NCBI GenBank assembly: GCA_029932445.1
Contig: JAOZQB010000015.1
Coordinates: 1 to 23,952, forward strand
Source of the DNA: Bacteroidales bacterium
Lineage (GTDB): Bacteria; Bacteroidota; Bacteroidia; Bacteroidales; JAADGE01
Direction of reading: 5' to 3'
Length of the DNA stretch: 23,952 nucleotides
Below the pieces are notes generated by a model. That model was given only the letters and a program-made list of their open reading frames with translations. It had not been told where the DNA came from and did no database searches. Numbering within the stretch: the first letter of the stretch is position 1; the number at the start of each line of letters is the position of its first letter. The translations under genes were made by a program, and so were the position numbers. Shown one piece after another: positions 16,327 through 23,730 of this stretch.

Positions 16327-16686
16327 ATGAAAAAATTTACACCTTTTATATTATCCTTATTTTTTATTCTTTCACTTAGCTACACTGCCTATTCTCAGGG
16401 CATGTCATATCATAAAACGAAACCTTCCGTTTTAATAATTCATGCGACTGTTTTAATATACCCTAATCCCGTAACAAATAATAAATTTTTTGTAAAATCT
16501 GAACAATTGATTAAAAAAGTTGAAGTAATGAATATTTTGGGACAAAATATTAAAACCGTCACTAATGAAACAAATGTACCATATAATATTTTAGTAGAAA
16601 TCGGGAATATAAAAAAAGGAATGTATATGGTTCAAGTAACATTAGACACCGGTGAAAAGCTTATAAATAAAATTATTGTAAAATAA
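16327..16686 (+). CDS. minimal secreted protein consisting mainly of a T9SS type A sorting domain
   Basis: A 119-residue protein: signal peptide to about residue 24 (…YTAYSQ), about 20 residues of mature N-terminus, then a nearly complete T9SS type A C-terminal domain from the 'IYPNPV' motif (around 48) through 'KKVEVMNILGQNIKT' to 'KKGMYMVQVTLDTGEKLINKIIVK'. These domains direct cargo through the type IX system and are normally attached to large proteins; here there is almost no cargo. The frame is intact with normal codon use, 52 bases after kdsB. It may be a degraded cargo protein, or a small surface peptide in its own right. Confidence 0.8.
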   Translation: MKKFTPFILSLFFILSLSYTAYSQGMSYHKTKPSVLIIHATVLIYPNPVTNNKFFVKSEQLIKKVEVMNILGQNIKTVTNETNVPYNILVEIGNIKKGMYMVQVTLDTGEKLINKIIVK

Positions 16687-16798
16687 TTATATTTTATTTA
16701 TCGTAAATCGTCTGTTAAACAACACTTTACAAGATTTCTGATTTTTTTTCTAAAAAAAACACCTTTTTTTGAAACCTTTTTTGAAACTTCACGTATAT

Positions 16799-16831
16799 GT
16801 TAATATAAAAGTTTAAAACTTTTTTGTTAAC
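16799..16831. repeat. 33-base imperfect palindrome between convergent genes
   Basis: Arms 16799-16814 and 16816-16831 are complementary at 14 of 16 positions around one central base (GTTAA…AAAGTTT / AAACTTT…GTTAAC). It lies in the 225-base gap between the T9SS mini-gene and the convergent GSCFA gene, so an operator role for either is unlikely. In AT-rich DNA chance formation is possible. Confidence 0.45.
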
Positions 16832-16884
16832 AGATAAAAAAAGTAGTAATAACTTGAATAATTTTTTGGTGTTTTTATGGTTTT

Positions 16885-16919
16885 AAAACCCGGCAGTTCT
16901 TGTCGGGTTTTTTATTTTT
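16885..16919 (+). terminator. intrinsic terminator between convergent genes
   Basis: AAAACCCGGCA (16885-16895) pairs with TGTCGGGTTTT (16901-16911), eleven pairs including one wobble, loop GTTCT, followed by T6-A-T5 on the plus strand. It probably ends plus-strand transcription from kdsB and the T9SS mini-gene about 200 bases after the last stop. The GSCFA stop codon is inside its T-tail, and on the minus strand the A-rich flank could also give some termination. Confidence 0.88.
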
Positions 16920-17901
16920 GGGATAAAAAATATGTCTCCTCATTATCAAGATTCAAAAAAGAATACTTTTTCTTCAAATTTTCAATATCTTTAAGAGAGG
17001 AAATTATAAATTTTTTACTTTGTTCTGTTCCGGAATTAAAAAGTTTATGATTTCTTGCAGAAATTATTTTTTGAACTTTATCAGCCAGCATTTCTGTTTC
17101 ATCCGAGAAAAAAAAAGTTTTAAAAAAATCGAAAATATAGGTAGTTGCCTGTTCATTAGGATGAACTAAATCTGAATTGTAAAACCGGTAATCACGCAAA
17201 TCATCATTTAAAATTTCATAAGCAGGAAAATAATAGGTATTTGAATTGTTTTTGATTATTTTCTCGATTGCGGTTCTTAAAATTGCTTTACTTAAAAAAT
17301 TCTCGGAAAATCCGTCTTTTAAATGTCTTACGGGACTGACTGAAAAAATAATTTTTAATTTCGTGTTAATCAATCGTATTTTATCTATGAACTCATTAAA
17401 TACAGATACGATTTCATGTTCATTTAATATCCGTTTTTCAAATTCAGAAGCAGGTACTTTATGACAATTAGCAACAATTTTGTTAGTTTTAACATGAGAA
17501 TAAATCCAAGCAGTTCCTAATGTAATAAAAAGGAAATCAGTATCTTTCAAAAACTTTAAAGAATCTGATATTGAAATATTTATCAAATCTAAAGTTTTTT
17601 CCTTTACAGTTTGAGAAAATTTTCCGTGATGATAAAAACTGTGCCAATATTCATTGAAAAAAAACAAATCAGAGTCTTTAAATTGTTTATTTTCAACTAT
17701 AAAATCAAGTGATTGAACGACAGAAATCGGATTGTAAATTATTCCGAAAGGATTAATGTTTACTTTAAATTTTAAATTTTTTAATTTATTTCCGATGTTT
17801 TCGGTAAAGCAAGAACCGATAAACATCATTTTAGAGTGATAAGAGATATCAAAATCGAACGATTTTGCCTTCATTACTGTTCTGAATGTTTTTGAATCCA
17901 T
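16912..17901 (-). CDS. GSCFA domain protein (SGNH-hydrolase-like)
   Basis: A 329-residue protein with the family-naming motif GSCFTE at residues 29-34 and a C-terminal 'SDLVHPNEQAT', corresponding to the nucleophile and Asp-x-x-His blocks of the SGNH/GDSL hydrolase superfamily. Other family features are 'NPFGIIYNPISV' and 'FLITLGTAWIY…CHKVP'. Substrate unknown; the family is common in Bacteroidetes. There is no signal peptide, so it is cytoplasmic. The frame is open to a TTG at 17919, but that TTG is part of the -7 box TATCTTTG, so the ATG at 17901 is the real start. Confidence 0.9.
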   Translation of the reverse strand: MDSKTFRTVMKAKSFDFDISYHSKMMFIGSCFTENIGNKLKNLKFKVNINPFGIIYNPISVVQSLDFIVENKQFKDSDLFFFNEYWHSFYHHGKFSQTVKEKTLDLINISISDSLKFLKDTDFLFITLGTAWIYSHVKTNKIVANCHKVPASEFEKRILNEHEIVSVFNEFIDKIRLINTKLKIIFSVSPVRHLKDGFSENFLSKAILRTAIEKIIKNNSNTYYFPAYEILNDDLRDYRFYNSDLVHPNEQATTYIFDFFKTFFFSDETEMLADKVQKIISARNHKLFNSGTEQSKKFIISSLKDIENLKKKYSFLNLDNEETYFLSQK

Positions 17902-17916
17902 TTTATTATGTTTCTT

Positions 17917-17924
17917 CAAAGATA
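17917..17924 (-). promoter_or_regulatory. -7 box TATCTTTG for the GSCFA gene
   Basis: Exact TAnnTTTG match on the minus strand, 15 bases before the ATG at 17901. Transcription would start about 17911, giving a very short leader of roughly 10 bases. It also rules out the TTG start that lies within it. Confidence 0.5.
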
Positions 17925-18100
17925 AAAAATATTAAGTAAACCGCTAAAAGAAACAGTTTGACAGAATAAATTTTTTATAAATTTATATTTAAAATCCCTC
18001 CACGAAATAACGATTTAAAATAATGTCAATTGAAAAAAAATCTATATAAAAATTCAATAATAAATTGAGTTTTTTTTCTTCATTTTTTAATTCTGTAAAA

Positions 18101-18108
18101 TAAATTTG
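18101..18108 (+). promoter_or_regulatory. -7 box TAAATTTG for the histidine kinase gene
   Basis: Exact TAnnTTTG match 55 bases before the TTG start at 18163. The expected transcript start (about 18114) lies just before an inverted repeat at 18120-18142. No -33 TTTG is visible. Confidence 0.5.
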
Positions 18109-18119
18109 TTCGTAAAGAA

Positions 18120-18142
18120 AAAACGTTGTAATTTAACGTTTT
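18120..18142. promoter_or_regulatory. AACGTT inverted repeat in the kinase leader
   Basis: AAAACGTT (18120-18127) and AACGTTTT (18135-18142) are perfect 8-base inverted copies with a 7-base spacer; each contains the palindrome AACGTT. It falls just after the predicted transcription start and about 20 bases before the kinase start, fitting an operator dimer site or a leader hairpin. Confidence 0.45.
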
Positions 18143-18162
18143 AGAAAATATTTAACTTTTTT

Positions 18163-19551
18163 TTGAAGGAAAAATCACAAATAATAAATCTTAGATTCCA
18201 AAAATATATTGCCGATAATACGGCAAAAAGGCTTAATACATTAATACCGGTAGCTATATTATTGTTAATTCTTTTGGTTTTTTCTGATATATATATAAGA
18301 CACAGTATACATGCAACCTATACTCGCATTATTCCTATTTCTTTAGCTGCTTTTTTATATTTATACAATAAATTTCAACCGAAAATTTCAATTAAAAAGG
18401 TTGTTTTATACAATATTTTTCTTGTCTCTATTCCGGCAATGATGTTTGCAAAATATCTGATACATCACGGAACCGAAACAAATACAACTAACATTTTGAG
18501 TATTATTGTCGCAATTTTAATTATTTCATTGGAAGTCAGGGCAAATATAGTATACTCATTACTAATTTTTTTTATTCCTCCTATTATTTTCGCTTTTATT
18601 ATATATTTGTTTTATCCGATTTCAGAAAAAGAACTATTATCTTTAATTAATATCTTAATATTTCTAATTGTCGGTTTTATTATTAATAAAATTCAAAACA
18701 ATTACAGATTTAAAACCTTTGTCTCAAATTATTTGCTGAATATTGAAAAAATAAAACTAAAAGAATCAAATGAAAAATTGAATCAACTTAAGAACAAACT
18801 TGAAGATATGGTCGAAAAAAAGACCTTAACTTTAAAATATGCTTTGGAAAAAGCAAAAGAAAGCGATGCTCTTAAAACGCAATTCTTACTCAATATTTCA
18901 CATGAATTACGTACTCCGATGAATGCTGTTTTAGGGTTTAACGATATTGTTTCCAAAAAAAATCCGGAATTAAAAAAAGAATATGATATTATTGAAAACA
19001 ACTTGAATTTATTACTGAAAACAATTGAAGATATTATTTTACTGTCACAACTTCAATCCGGTCAAATCGGACCTGAATTGAGCAAATTTTCGGTTAATGA
19101 GTTTAACAAAATAATTCTTGAACGACTAAAAACTCATGTTAAAATAAGCAATAAACCTATTTCTGTTGAATTTACGAGTCAATTAGAAGATGATTTAATT
19201 ATTTATTCCGACAGACAAAAATCTGAAATTATATTTAAACAAATTATTGATAACGCCGTAAAATACACTGATTCAGGTACTATAATATTATCATGCAAAA
19301 AAAAATCAGACAATGAGATTCAATATTCTGTTTCAGATACCGGAATCGGTATTTCTTCAGATGAGTTACCTCATATTTTTGACACATTCCGTAAAGCAGA
19401 AAAAAAAGATAAATTATTCGGCGGAACCGGTATCGGATTGTCAATTGCAAAACAACTGACAGAATTATTAAAAGGTAAAATTTCTGTTAAATCATTTCAA
19501 AATAAAGGAACAACGATTACAATAATCTTAAGAACATCTGTATCTTATTGA
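18163..19551 (+). CDS. orphan membrane sensor histidine kinase
   Basis: A 462-residue kinase with five or six transmembrane helices in the first ~180 residues (LIPVAILLLILLVFSDIYI and following), no large periplasmic domain, a coiled-coil linker (about 190-235) and a standard kinase core. H-box NISHELRTP with phospho-acceptor His247; N-box QIIDNAVKYTD; G1 SDTGIGIS; F-box FDTFRKAE; G2 FGGTGIGLSIAKQL. There is no receiver domain and no response-regulator gene next to it. The frame has no ATG until well inside the membrane region. TTG at 18163 is the only sensible start, since a stop lies at 18142-18144. Weak initiation may keep its level low. It precedes a FeeM-like gene by 83 bases. Confidence 0.93.
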   Translation: MKEKSQIINLRFQKYIADNTAKRLNTLIPVAILLLILLVFSDIYIRHSIHATYTRIIPISLAAFLYLYNKFQPKISIKKVVLYNIFLVSIPAMMFAKYLIHHGTETNTTNILSIIVAILIISLEVRANIVYSLLIFFIPPIIFAFIIYLFYPISEKELLSLINILIFLIVGFIINKIQNNYRFKTFVSNYLLNIEKIKLKESNEKLNQLKNKLEDMVEKKTLTLKYALEKAKESDALKTQFLLNISHELRTPMNAVLGFNDIVSKKNPELKKEYDIIENNLNLLLKTIEDIILLSQLQSGQIGPELSKFSVNEFNKIILERLKTHVKISNKPISVEFTSQLEDDLIIYSDRQKSEIIFKQIIDNAVKYTDSGTIILSCKKKSDNEIQYSVSDTGIGISSDELPHIFDTFRKAEKKDKLFGGTGIGLSIAKQLTELLKGKISVKSFQNKGTTITIILRTSVSY

Positions 19552-19586
19552 TAATCTGCTAATAAAAATATTATTTTTTCTATATC

Positions 19587-19607
19587 AGAAATTAATTTCT
19601 ATATTTC
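19587..19607 (+). promoter_or_regulatory. palindrome and near-consensus -7 box before the FeeM-like gene
   Basis: AGAAATTAATTTCT (19587-19600) is a perfect 14-base palindrome. Its last base begins TATATTTC (19600-19607), one mismatch from TAnnTTTG, 28 bases before the ATG at 19635. A repressor bound there would cover the -7 element. Perfect AT-only-rich palindromes of this size occur by chance in such DNA, so support is moderate. Confidence 0.35.
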
Positions 19608-19634
19608 GAGTACTTATTTTAAATAATTTCTCCG

Positions 19635-20231
19635 ATGTCAGTATATGATTATAAAATCCGAAAATTAACTGATTTAAAACGATTACCGGAAATAGGTCGA
19701 TTAATACACGACACTTTTATTGAATCAGGTCTTATTTCGACTAAATGTAAAACACCTGTTGATTTATACCCGCATTTAAACTTTATAAAAGAAACCACCA
19801 TTCTAACTGTCGAATTAAACGGGAAAATTATTGGCACAAATTCCATGACACTTGACGGACCTGCAGGATTACACACCGATTATTATTTTAAAGAAGAAAC
19901 CGATTTTATAAGAAAAACTGAAAATACTGTTTTAGGAAGTTCATGGCGAATTGCTACATCTCATGAATACAGAAATCACATCAAATTATTTTTAGATCTT
20001 ATTCAACAGAGTTTTTTTATTGCTAAAGAAAAACAAATAGAAACCTGCCTCTTTGTTTTTGCTGAAAAACATGAAGCGTTTTACAAAAAAATGCTTGATG
20101 CCGAAACCATTGCTAAAAAAAAATACACTAAATTTCCGTATAATAATGTTACTTTTGTATTAATGAAAACGAATACCGAAAATTCACAAAAACATTTATC
20201 TGAATTATTTACAAGAAGAAAGTTTTATTAA
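19635..20231 (+). CDS. FeeM/autoinducer-synthase-like GNAT acyltransferase
   Basis: A 198-residue cytoplasmic protein of GNAT-type fold. The order of features resembles N-acyl amino acid synthases (FeeM) and acyl-homoserine-lactone synthases: a strand 'ILTVELNGKIIGTNSMTLDGPAGLHTD' (about 55-80) followed by an acidic 'YYFKEETDFIR', a central 'GSSWRIAT…' strand, a long helix (LFLDLIQQSFFIAKEKQIE), a strand 'CLFVFAEKHEAFYKKML' like the FeeM 'P.H..FY.R.' block. Such enzymes transfer an acyl chain from acyl-ACP to an amino acid or related amine. The subfamily call is by pattern, and an ordinary acetyltransferase is the alternative. It follows the orphan kinase and is coupled to the pseudouridine synthase gene (1-base gap). 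Confidence 0.65.
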   Translation: MSVYDYKIRKLTDLKRLPEIGRLIHDTFIESGLISTKCKTPVDLYPHLNFIKETTILTVELNGKIIGTNSMTLDGPAGLHTDYYFKEETDFIRKTENTVLGSSWRIATSHEYRNHIKLFLDLIQQSFFIAKEKQIETCLFVFAEKHEAFYKKMLDAETIAKKKYTKFPYNNVTFVLMKTNTENSQKHLSELFTRRKFY

Positions 20232-20232
20232 G

Positions 20233-20931
20233 ATGCTTCAAATTCTTTACGAAGATAATCACATTATAATCATTAATAAAAAATGCGGTGATATTGTTCA
20301 AGGTGATAAAACCGGGGACAAAACACTTGCCGATGAAGTAAAACAATACATCAAACAAAAATACAATAAACCGGGTGATGTTTTTCTCGGAATTACACAT
20401 CGCTTGGATCGTCCTACAAGCGGAATTGTTATTTTTGCCCGAACAAGCAAAGCACTTTCGCGTCTTAATAAAATGTTTGCCGAACAAAATATTAAGAAAA
20501 CATATCTTGCCGTTGTTAATAATAACCCGCCGAAAATAAAAGATACACTAACACATTTTCTTGTCAGAAACAGAAAACAGAATAAATCTTATACAAATAA
20601 TAAAGAAAATGCAAACTCAAAAAAAGCAAGTTTAAGCTATGAAATGCTTGCCGAATCTGACAAATTCTTTCTTCTTAAGATTCAATTACATACCGGCAGA
20701 CATCATCAAATACGAGCACAACTCGCAAAAATTGATTGTTATATAAAAGGTGATTTAAAATACGGTTTTCCGCGTTCCAATCCTGACGGCGGGATTCATT
20801 TGCATGCTTATAAAGTTGAATTTATTCATCCGGTAAAAAAAGAGCCGATTAAGATTATTGCAAAACCGCCTGATGATGTTTTGTGGAATTATTTTTATGA
20901 GATTATTATAAAATTAGAAAAGCCGGAATAA
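20233..20931 (+). CDS. RluA-family pseudouridine synthase
   Basis: A 232-residue enzyme converting specific uridines in RNA to pseudouridine. The catalytic motif HRLDRPTSG is at residues 56-64 with Asp59 as nucleophile; also seen are 'ILYEDNHIIIINKK' at the N-terminus, 'KTYLAVV', 'LHTGRHHQIRAQLA' and 'GGIHLHAYKVEFIHP', all RluA-family blocks. It has no N-terminal S4 domain, so it is of the short RluA/TruC-like type; rRNA or tRNA target not decidable. It starts one base after the stop of the FeeM-like gene and is likely translated with it. Confidence 0.93.
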   Translation: MLQILYEDNHIIIINKKCGDIVQGDKTGDKTLADEVKQYIKQKYNKPGDVFLGITHRLDRPTSGIVIFARTSKALSRLNKMFAEQNIKKTYLAVVNNNPPKIKDTLTHFLVRNRKQNKSYTNNKENANSKKASLSYEMLAESDKFFLLKIQLHTGRHHQIRAQLAKIDCYIKGDLKYGFPRSNPDGGIHLHAYKVEFIHPVKKEPIKIIAKPPDDVLWNYFYEIIIKLEKPE

Positions 20932-20968
20932 AATATCCCGACTTTAATAAAATGAATTTCTTTATTTG

Positions 20969-21556
20969 TTAATATTCCAACCCGTAATAATCCATTACTT
21001 GGTAATAATTGTTAACATCAACACCGGCTTTGTCAAGATTATACAAAATTTCTTGTTGCGGATTAAGAGATTTATTTGAGCTTGAAGCAGGAATGATAAC
21101 GTAACGCAATTTTGCATTTGTATTCGGCGTAAAATTAGTTTCTGCCGAATACCACCATTCGATACCTCCGGAAAAAATACTAAAATTGACACTTACAATA
21201 CCGCTGCCGCTATCATCATACGAAAAAGGCAATGCATATATAAATTGTTCCAAACCCGTCCAATCGGCATAAGATAACACAACGCCGGAGCTCATTATAT
21301 CCGAAGTGATTGTCGCATCCGAATAATCAAATGTCCCGTAGATTGCATTTGTTTCTGACCAAACAGGTGTAATCCAAGCAGATGCCGTAACATTGGCATT
21401 ACCGTCTGTTCCGTCTGCACCGTCTGTTCCGTTAATACCGTCTGTTCCGTCTGCACCGGCAGGTCCTGCGGGACCGATTTCACCTTTACAAGATACAAAA
21501 GCTGTAATAACAGCTAATAAAATGACATACATTAATTTTGAAATTGTTGTTTTCAT
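20969..21556 (-). CDS. collagen-like lipoprotein
   Basis: A 195-residue predicted lipoprotein. Signal peptide with lipobox FVSC, acylated Cys23, Lys at +2. Directly after it come ten Gly-X-Y triplets (about residues 25-54: GEI GPA GPA GAD GTD GIN GTD GAD GTD GNA), a short collagen-like stalk, then a beta-rich domain of ~140 residues (SAWITPVW…YVIIPASS). Similar collagen-stalked lipoproteins are frequent in Bacteroidetes; the head domain has no function I can name. It is the last of three same-strand genes, 28 bases after the mini-LuxR gene, so it is a candidate target or co-transcribed partner of those regulators. Confidence 0.85.
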   Translation of the reverse strand: MKTTISKLMYVILLAVITAFVSCKGEIGPAGPAGADGTDGINGTDGADGTDGNANVTASAWITPVWSETNAIYGTFDYSDATITSDIMSSGVVLSYADWTGLEQFIYALPFSYDDSGSGIVSVNFSIFSGGIEWWYSAETNFTPNTNAKLRYVIIPASSSNKSLNPQQEILYNLDKAGVDVNNYYQVMDYYGLEY

Positions 21557-21584
21557 GTTACTTTTTTTAAAATTAATTAATAAA

Positions 21585-21785
21585 TTATTTGTTATGTATT
21601 ATGTGTACCGCCTGTAAACGGTTATGAACACCTAATTTTTTATAAATATTTTTCAAATGAAATTTTACGGTATTTTCGCTAATATCACAATGCTCGGAAA
21701 TAGATTTATTAGACAATCCCTTTTCCAACAACAAGCATATTTTCAGTTCTGTTTTCGAAAGACTATTTTTCAGTTCCGTATTCAT
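21585..21785 (-). CDS. stand-alone LuxR-type helix-turn-helix protein
   Basis: A 66-residue protein that is just a LuxR/GerE DNA-binding domain: 'LSKTELKICLLLEKGLSNKSISEHCDISENTVKFHLKNIYKKLGVHNRLQAV'. The four-helix motif is complete (E near the start, SNKSI, SENTVKFHLKNIYKKLGV recognition helix). It has no sensor domain, comparable to sporulation GerE (74 residues). Nearly half its residues match the C-terminal domain of the upstream TPR-LuxR protein, including an identical SENTVKFH, so it may be a duplicated and shed domain. It lies 110 bases after that gene and 28 before the lipoprotein gene. Confidence 0.85.
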   Translation of the reverse strand: MNTELKNSLSKTELKICLLLEKGLSNKSISEHCDISENTVKFHLKNIYKKLGVHNRLQAVHIIHNK

Positions 21786-21834
21786 TTACAAAATATTTTC
21801 TGCAAATATCTGAACTGTAATTGATTTATTTCCC

Positions 21835-21846
21835 ACCCGATTGGGT
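21835..21846. promoter_or_regulatory. ACCC-GATT-GGGT inverted repeat before the mini-LuxR gene
   Basis: ACCC (21835-21838) and GGGT (21843-21846) flank GATT, about 50-60 bases upstream of the mini-LuxR ATG. GC-rich runs are rare in this intergenic DNA. It could be an operator for either LuxR-type protein; it is too short to claim a terminator (no T-run follows on the minus strand). Confidence 0.35.
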
Positions 21847-21895
21847 AGTTTTTATAAAAAATGAAGAAATTTTGATAAAAAAGTTAAAACAACAA

Positions 21896-23575
21896 TTAAC
21901 CGGCAATTTTATTTCGAGCTTCTACTCTGTTTTTTACATCCAATTTTAAATAAATATTTTTGATATGAAACTTAACGGTATTTTCGGAAACAAAAATTTT
22001 ATCGGCAATTTCAGAGTTTGATTTACCCTCACCTATCAAAACCAAAACATCCGTTTCACGCTCGGTAAGTTGGTGCTTTTTTGAAAATTCTTTTAAATTA
22101 ATTTCATTTCCGTTTGTTTGTTGCAGATTTAAATCTTTTATTCTGAGAATGTATTTTTGTATTTCAAATTCCATTTTATTAAGTTTATGCTTCGCTTTTT
22201 GTTTAAAAAAATAAGCAATCCCCATAATTAAGATAAGCATCAACAAAAGTGAAATTATTAATAAATTTCGCACTTTCAGTTTTTGTTTTTTTGTATTATT
22301 CTCTTCATTCAAAAGTTTAATCTTATGTTGTTTCTTTTCGGTTTGATATTTAATTTCAATATCGGCAATTTTTTCTTTTAATTCGATATCGGTTAAACTG
22401 TCTTTAAGAAGATAATACTGTTCGCAATATTTCAAAGCCGATTTATTTTTTCCGATAATTTTATTTATTTGAAAATACTGATAATAAATATCGGGTAAGT
22501 TTTCAAATAACTTATATTCATTACATAAATTCTCGGCTTTTGTCAATTGAAATAAAGCATCATCATAATTCTTCTGTTTATATTTAATTTCCGATAATGT
22601 AATTAATGAAGAAATAACACCACTCACATCATTAATTTCAGTCTCCAGATGAATTGACAAATCAGCATTTTTTTCAGCTTCAATAAAATTCTTTTCACAT
22701 AAAGCAATTTTTGCAAGATTTATATAGGCAGCTGCCATCCCTCTTTTATACCCGACATTTTCACTTATCTCCAATGTTTTAATATAATTTTTTCGTGCAT
22801 CATCCAACTTTAAATTTGTGAAATACAATTCCCCGATTGTATTATAAAAACTTGCTTTCGTATCCGAATTCTTAACCTTATCAATATATTTCGAAGCATT
22901 TTTGCAATAATCAAATGCTCTTTCCGTATTATTTATTGAATTGTAATACTGAGCAATATGTAAATTCAGACCGACAATACTGTTTATGTAATTTATTTCT
23001 TCACTATATTTTAATGCTTTAATCGTACTTTCAATGGCTTTTTGAAAATCGCCGCCGTATTCGTAGCAAATACCTTCATTTTGATTCAATTCTATAAATT
23101 CAGCAGTATCTTTTGTAATTTCAGTTAACTCAAGACCGAGTTTATAATAATAATGTGCTGAATCCAACTTACCTGTAATTGTATATGCAATTCCGAGATT
23201 ATTTGCAGAAATTGCTGCCATTCTTTTATCATCAATTTCTGTATTAATTCTTAATGCTTCTTTATGATATTGCTTTACAGATACATAATCTCCTTCATAA
23301 TCATAGGCATAAGCAATATATTGTAGGATTTTTGCCATCTTCGATTTGTTGCCGGTTTGCTTATAAAAAACGAAAGATTGTTGAAATAATTCTAATGCTT
23401 TGTTTTGATTTGAAGAATCATCGGAATAAATTTTCCCTGTTTCAAATAAAGAATCAGCTTTTTTTACCTGCAATTCTTTTTCTGGATTGCTTATTTGTTC
23501 AGATTTATTTTGATTACAATATACAACAACGAAAAACAATAAAGTAAAAATAATGAATTGAATTGGTTTTTTCAT
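21896..23575 (-). CDS. transmembrane TPR regulator with LuxR-type DNA-binding domain
   Basis: A 559-residue one-component membrane regulator. N-terminal signal/anchor (IIFTLLFFVVVYC, Cys20 in a lipobox-like position), then tandem TPR units from about 35 to 390 (e.g. AISANNLGIAYTITGKLDSAHYYYKLGLE), a transmembrane helix at about 436-456 (LLIISLLLMLILIMGIAYFF), a short coiled coil, and a LuxR/GerE helix-turn-helix at about 497-559 (LTERETDVLVLIGEGKSN…SENTVKFHIKNIYLKLDVKNR). The layout puts TPRs outside and the DNA-binding domain in the cytoplasm, a design well known in Bacteroidetes. The signal is unknown, probably a peptide or protein partner. Likely targets are the two genes downstream. Confidence 0.92.
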   Translation of the reverse strand: MKKPIQFIIFTLLFFVVVYCNQNKSEQISNPEKELQVKKADSLFETGKIYSDDSSNQNKALELFQQSFVFYKQTGNKSKMAKILQYIAYAYDYEGDYVSVKQYHKEALRINTEIDDKRMAAISANNLGIAYTITGKLDSAHYYYKLGLELTEITKDTAEFIELNQNEGICYEYGGDFQKAIESTIKALKYSEEINYINSIVGLNLHIAQYYNSINNTERAFDYCKNASKYIDKVKNSDTKASFYNTIGELYFTNLKLDDARKNYIKTLEISENVGYKRGMAAAYINLAKIALCEKNFIEAEKNADLSIHLETEINDVSGVISSLITLSEIKYKQKNYDDALFQLTKAENLCNEYKLFENLPDIYYQYFQINKIIGKNKSALKYCEQYYLLKDSLTDIELKEKIADIEIKYQTEKKQHKIKLLNEENNTKKQKLKVRNLLIISLLLMLILIMGIAYFFKQKAKHKLNKMEFEIQKYILRIKDLNLQQTNGNEINLKEFSKKHQLTERETDVLVLIGEGKSNSEIADKIFVSENTVKFHIKNIYLKLDVKNRVEARNKIAG

Positions 23576-23730
23576 AAATTTAATTAATTCGTAAATTTAA
23601 AAATACTTATTTTGTTATAACAGATTATTTTAATTTTATTAAACATATTCACATATTTTTTACAAATAAATTAAGAGTTTTATATCCTTTTTCAAATTTT
23701 CTTTCTTTCTTTACAACCATAAATAAAATT

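Noticed and set aside
20918..20945. Possible bidirectional terminator between the pseudouridine synthase and the collagen-like lipoprotein genes
   Set aside because: The stem has a C-A mismatch and a ten-base loop with no clear T-run; too weak to annotate.
20995..21617. Frames overlapping the collagen-like lipoprotein on both strands, including a Pro-rich plus-strand one
   Set aside because: They arise from the Gly-X-Y repeat DNA read in other frames; only the minus frame 20969-21556 has a signal peptide and lipobox.
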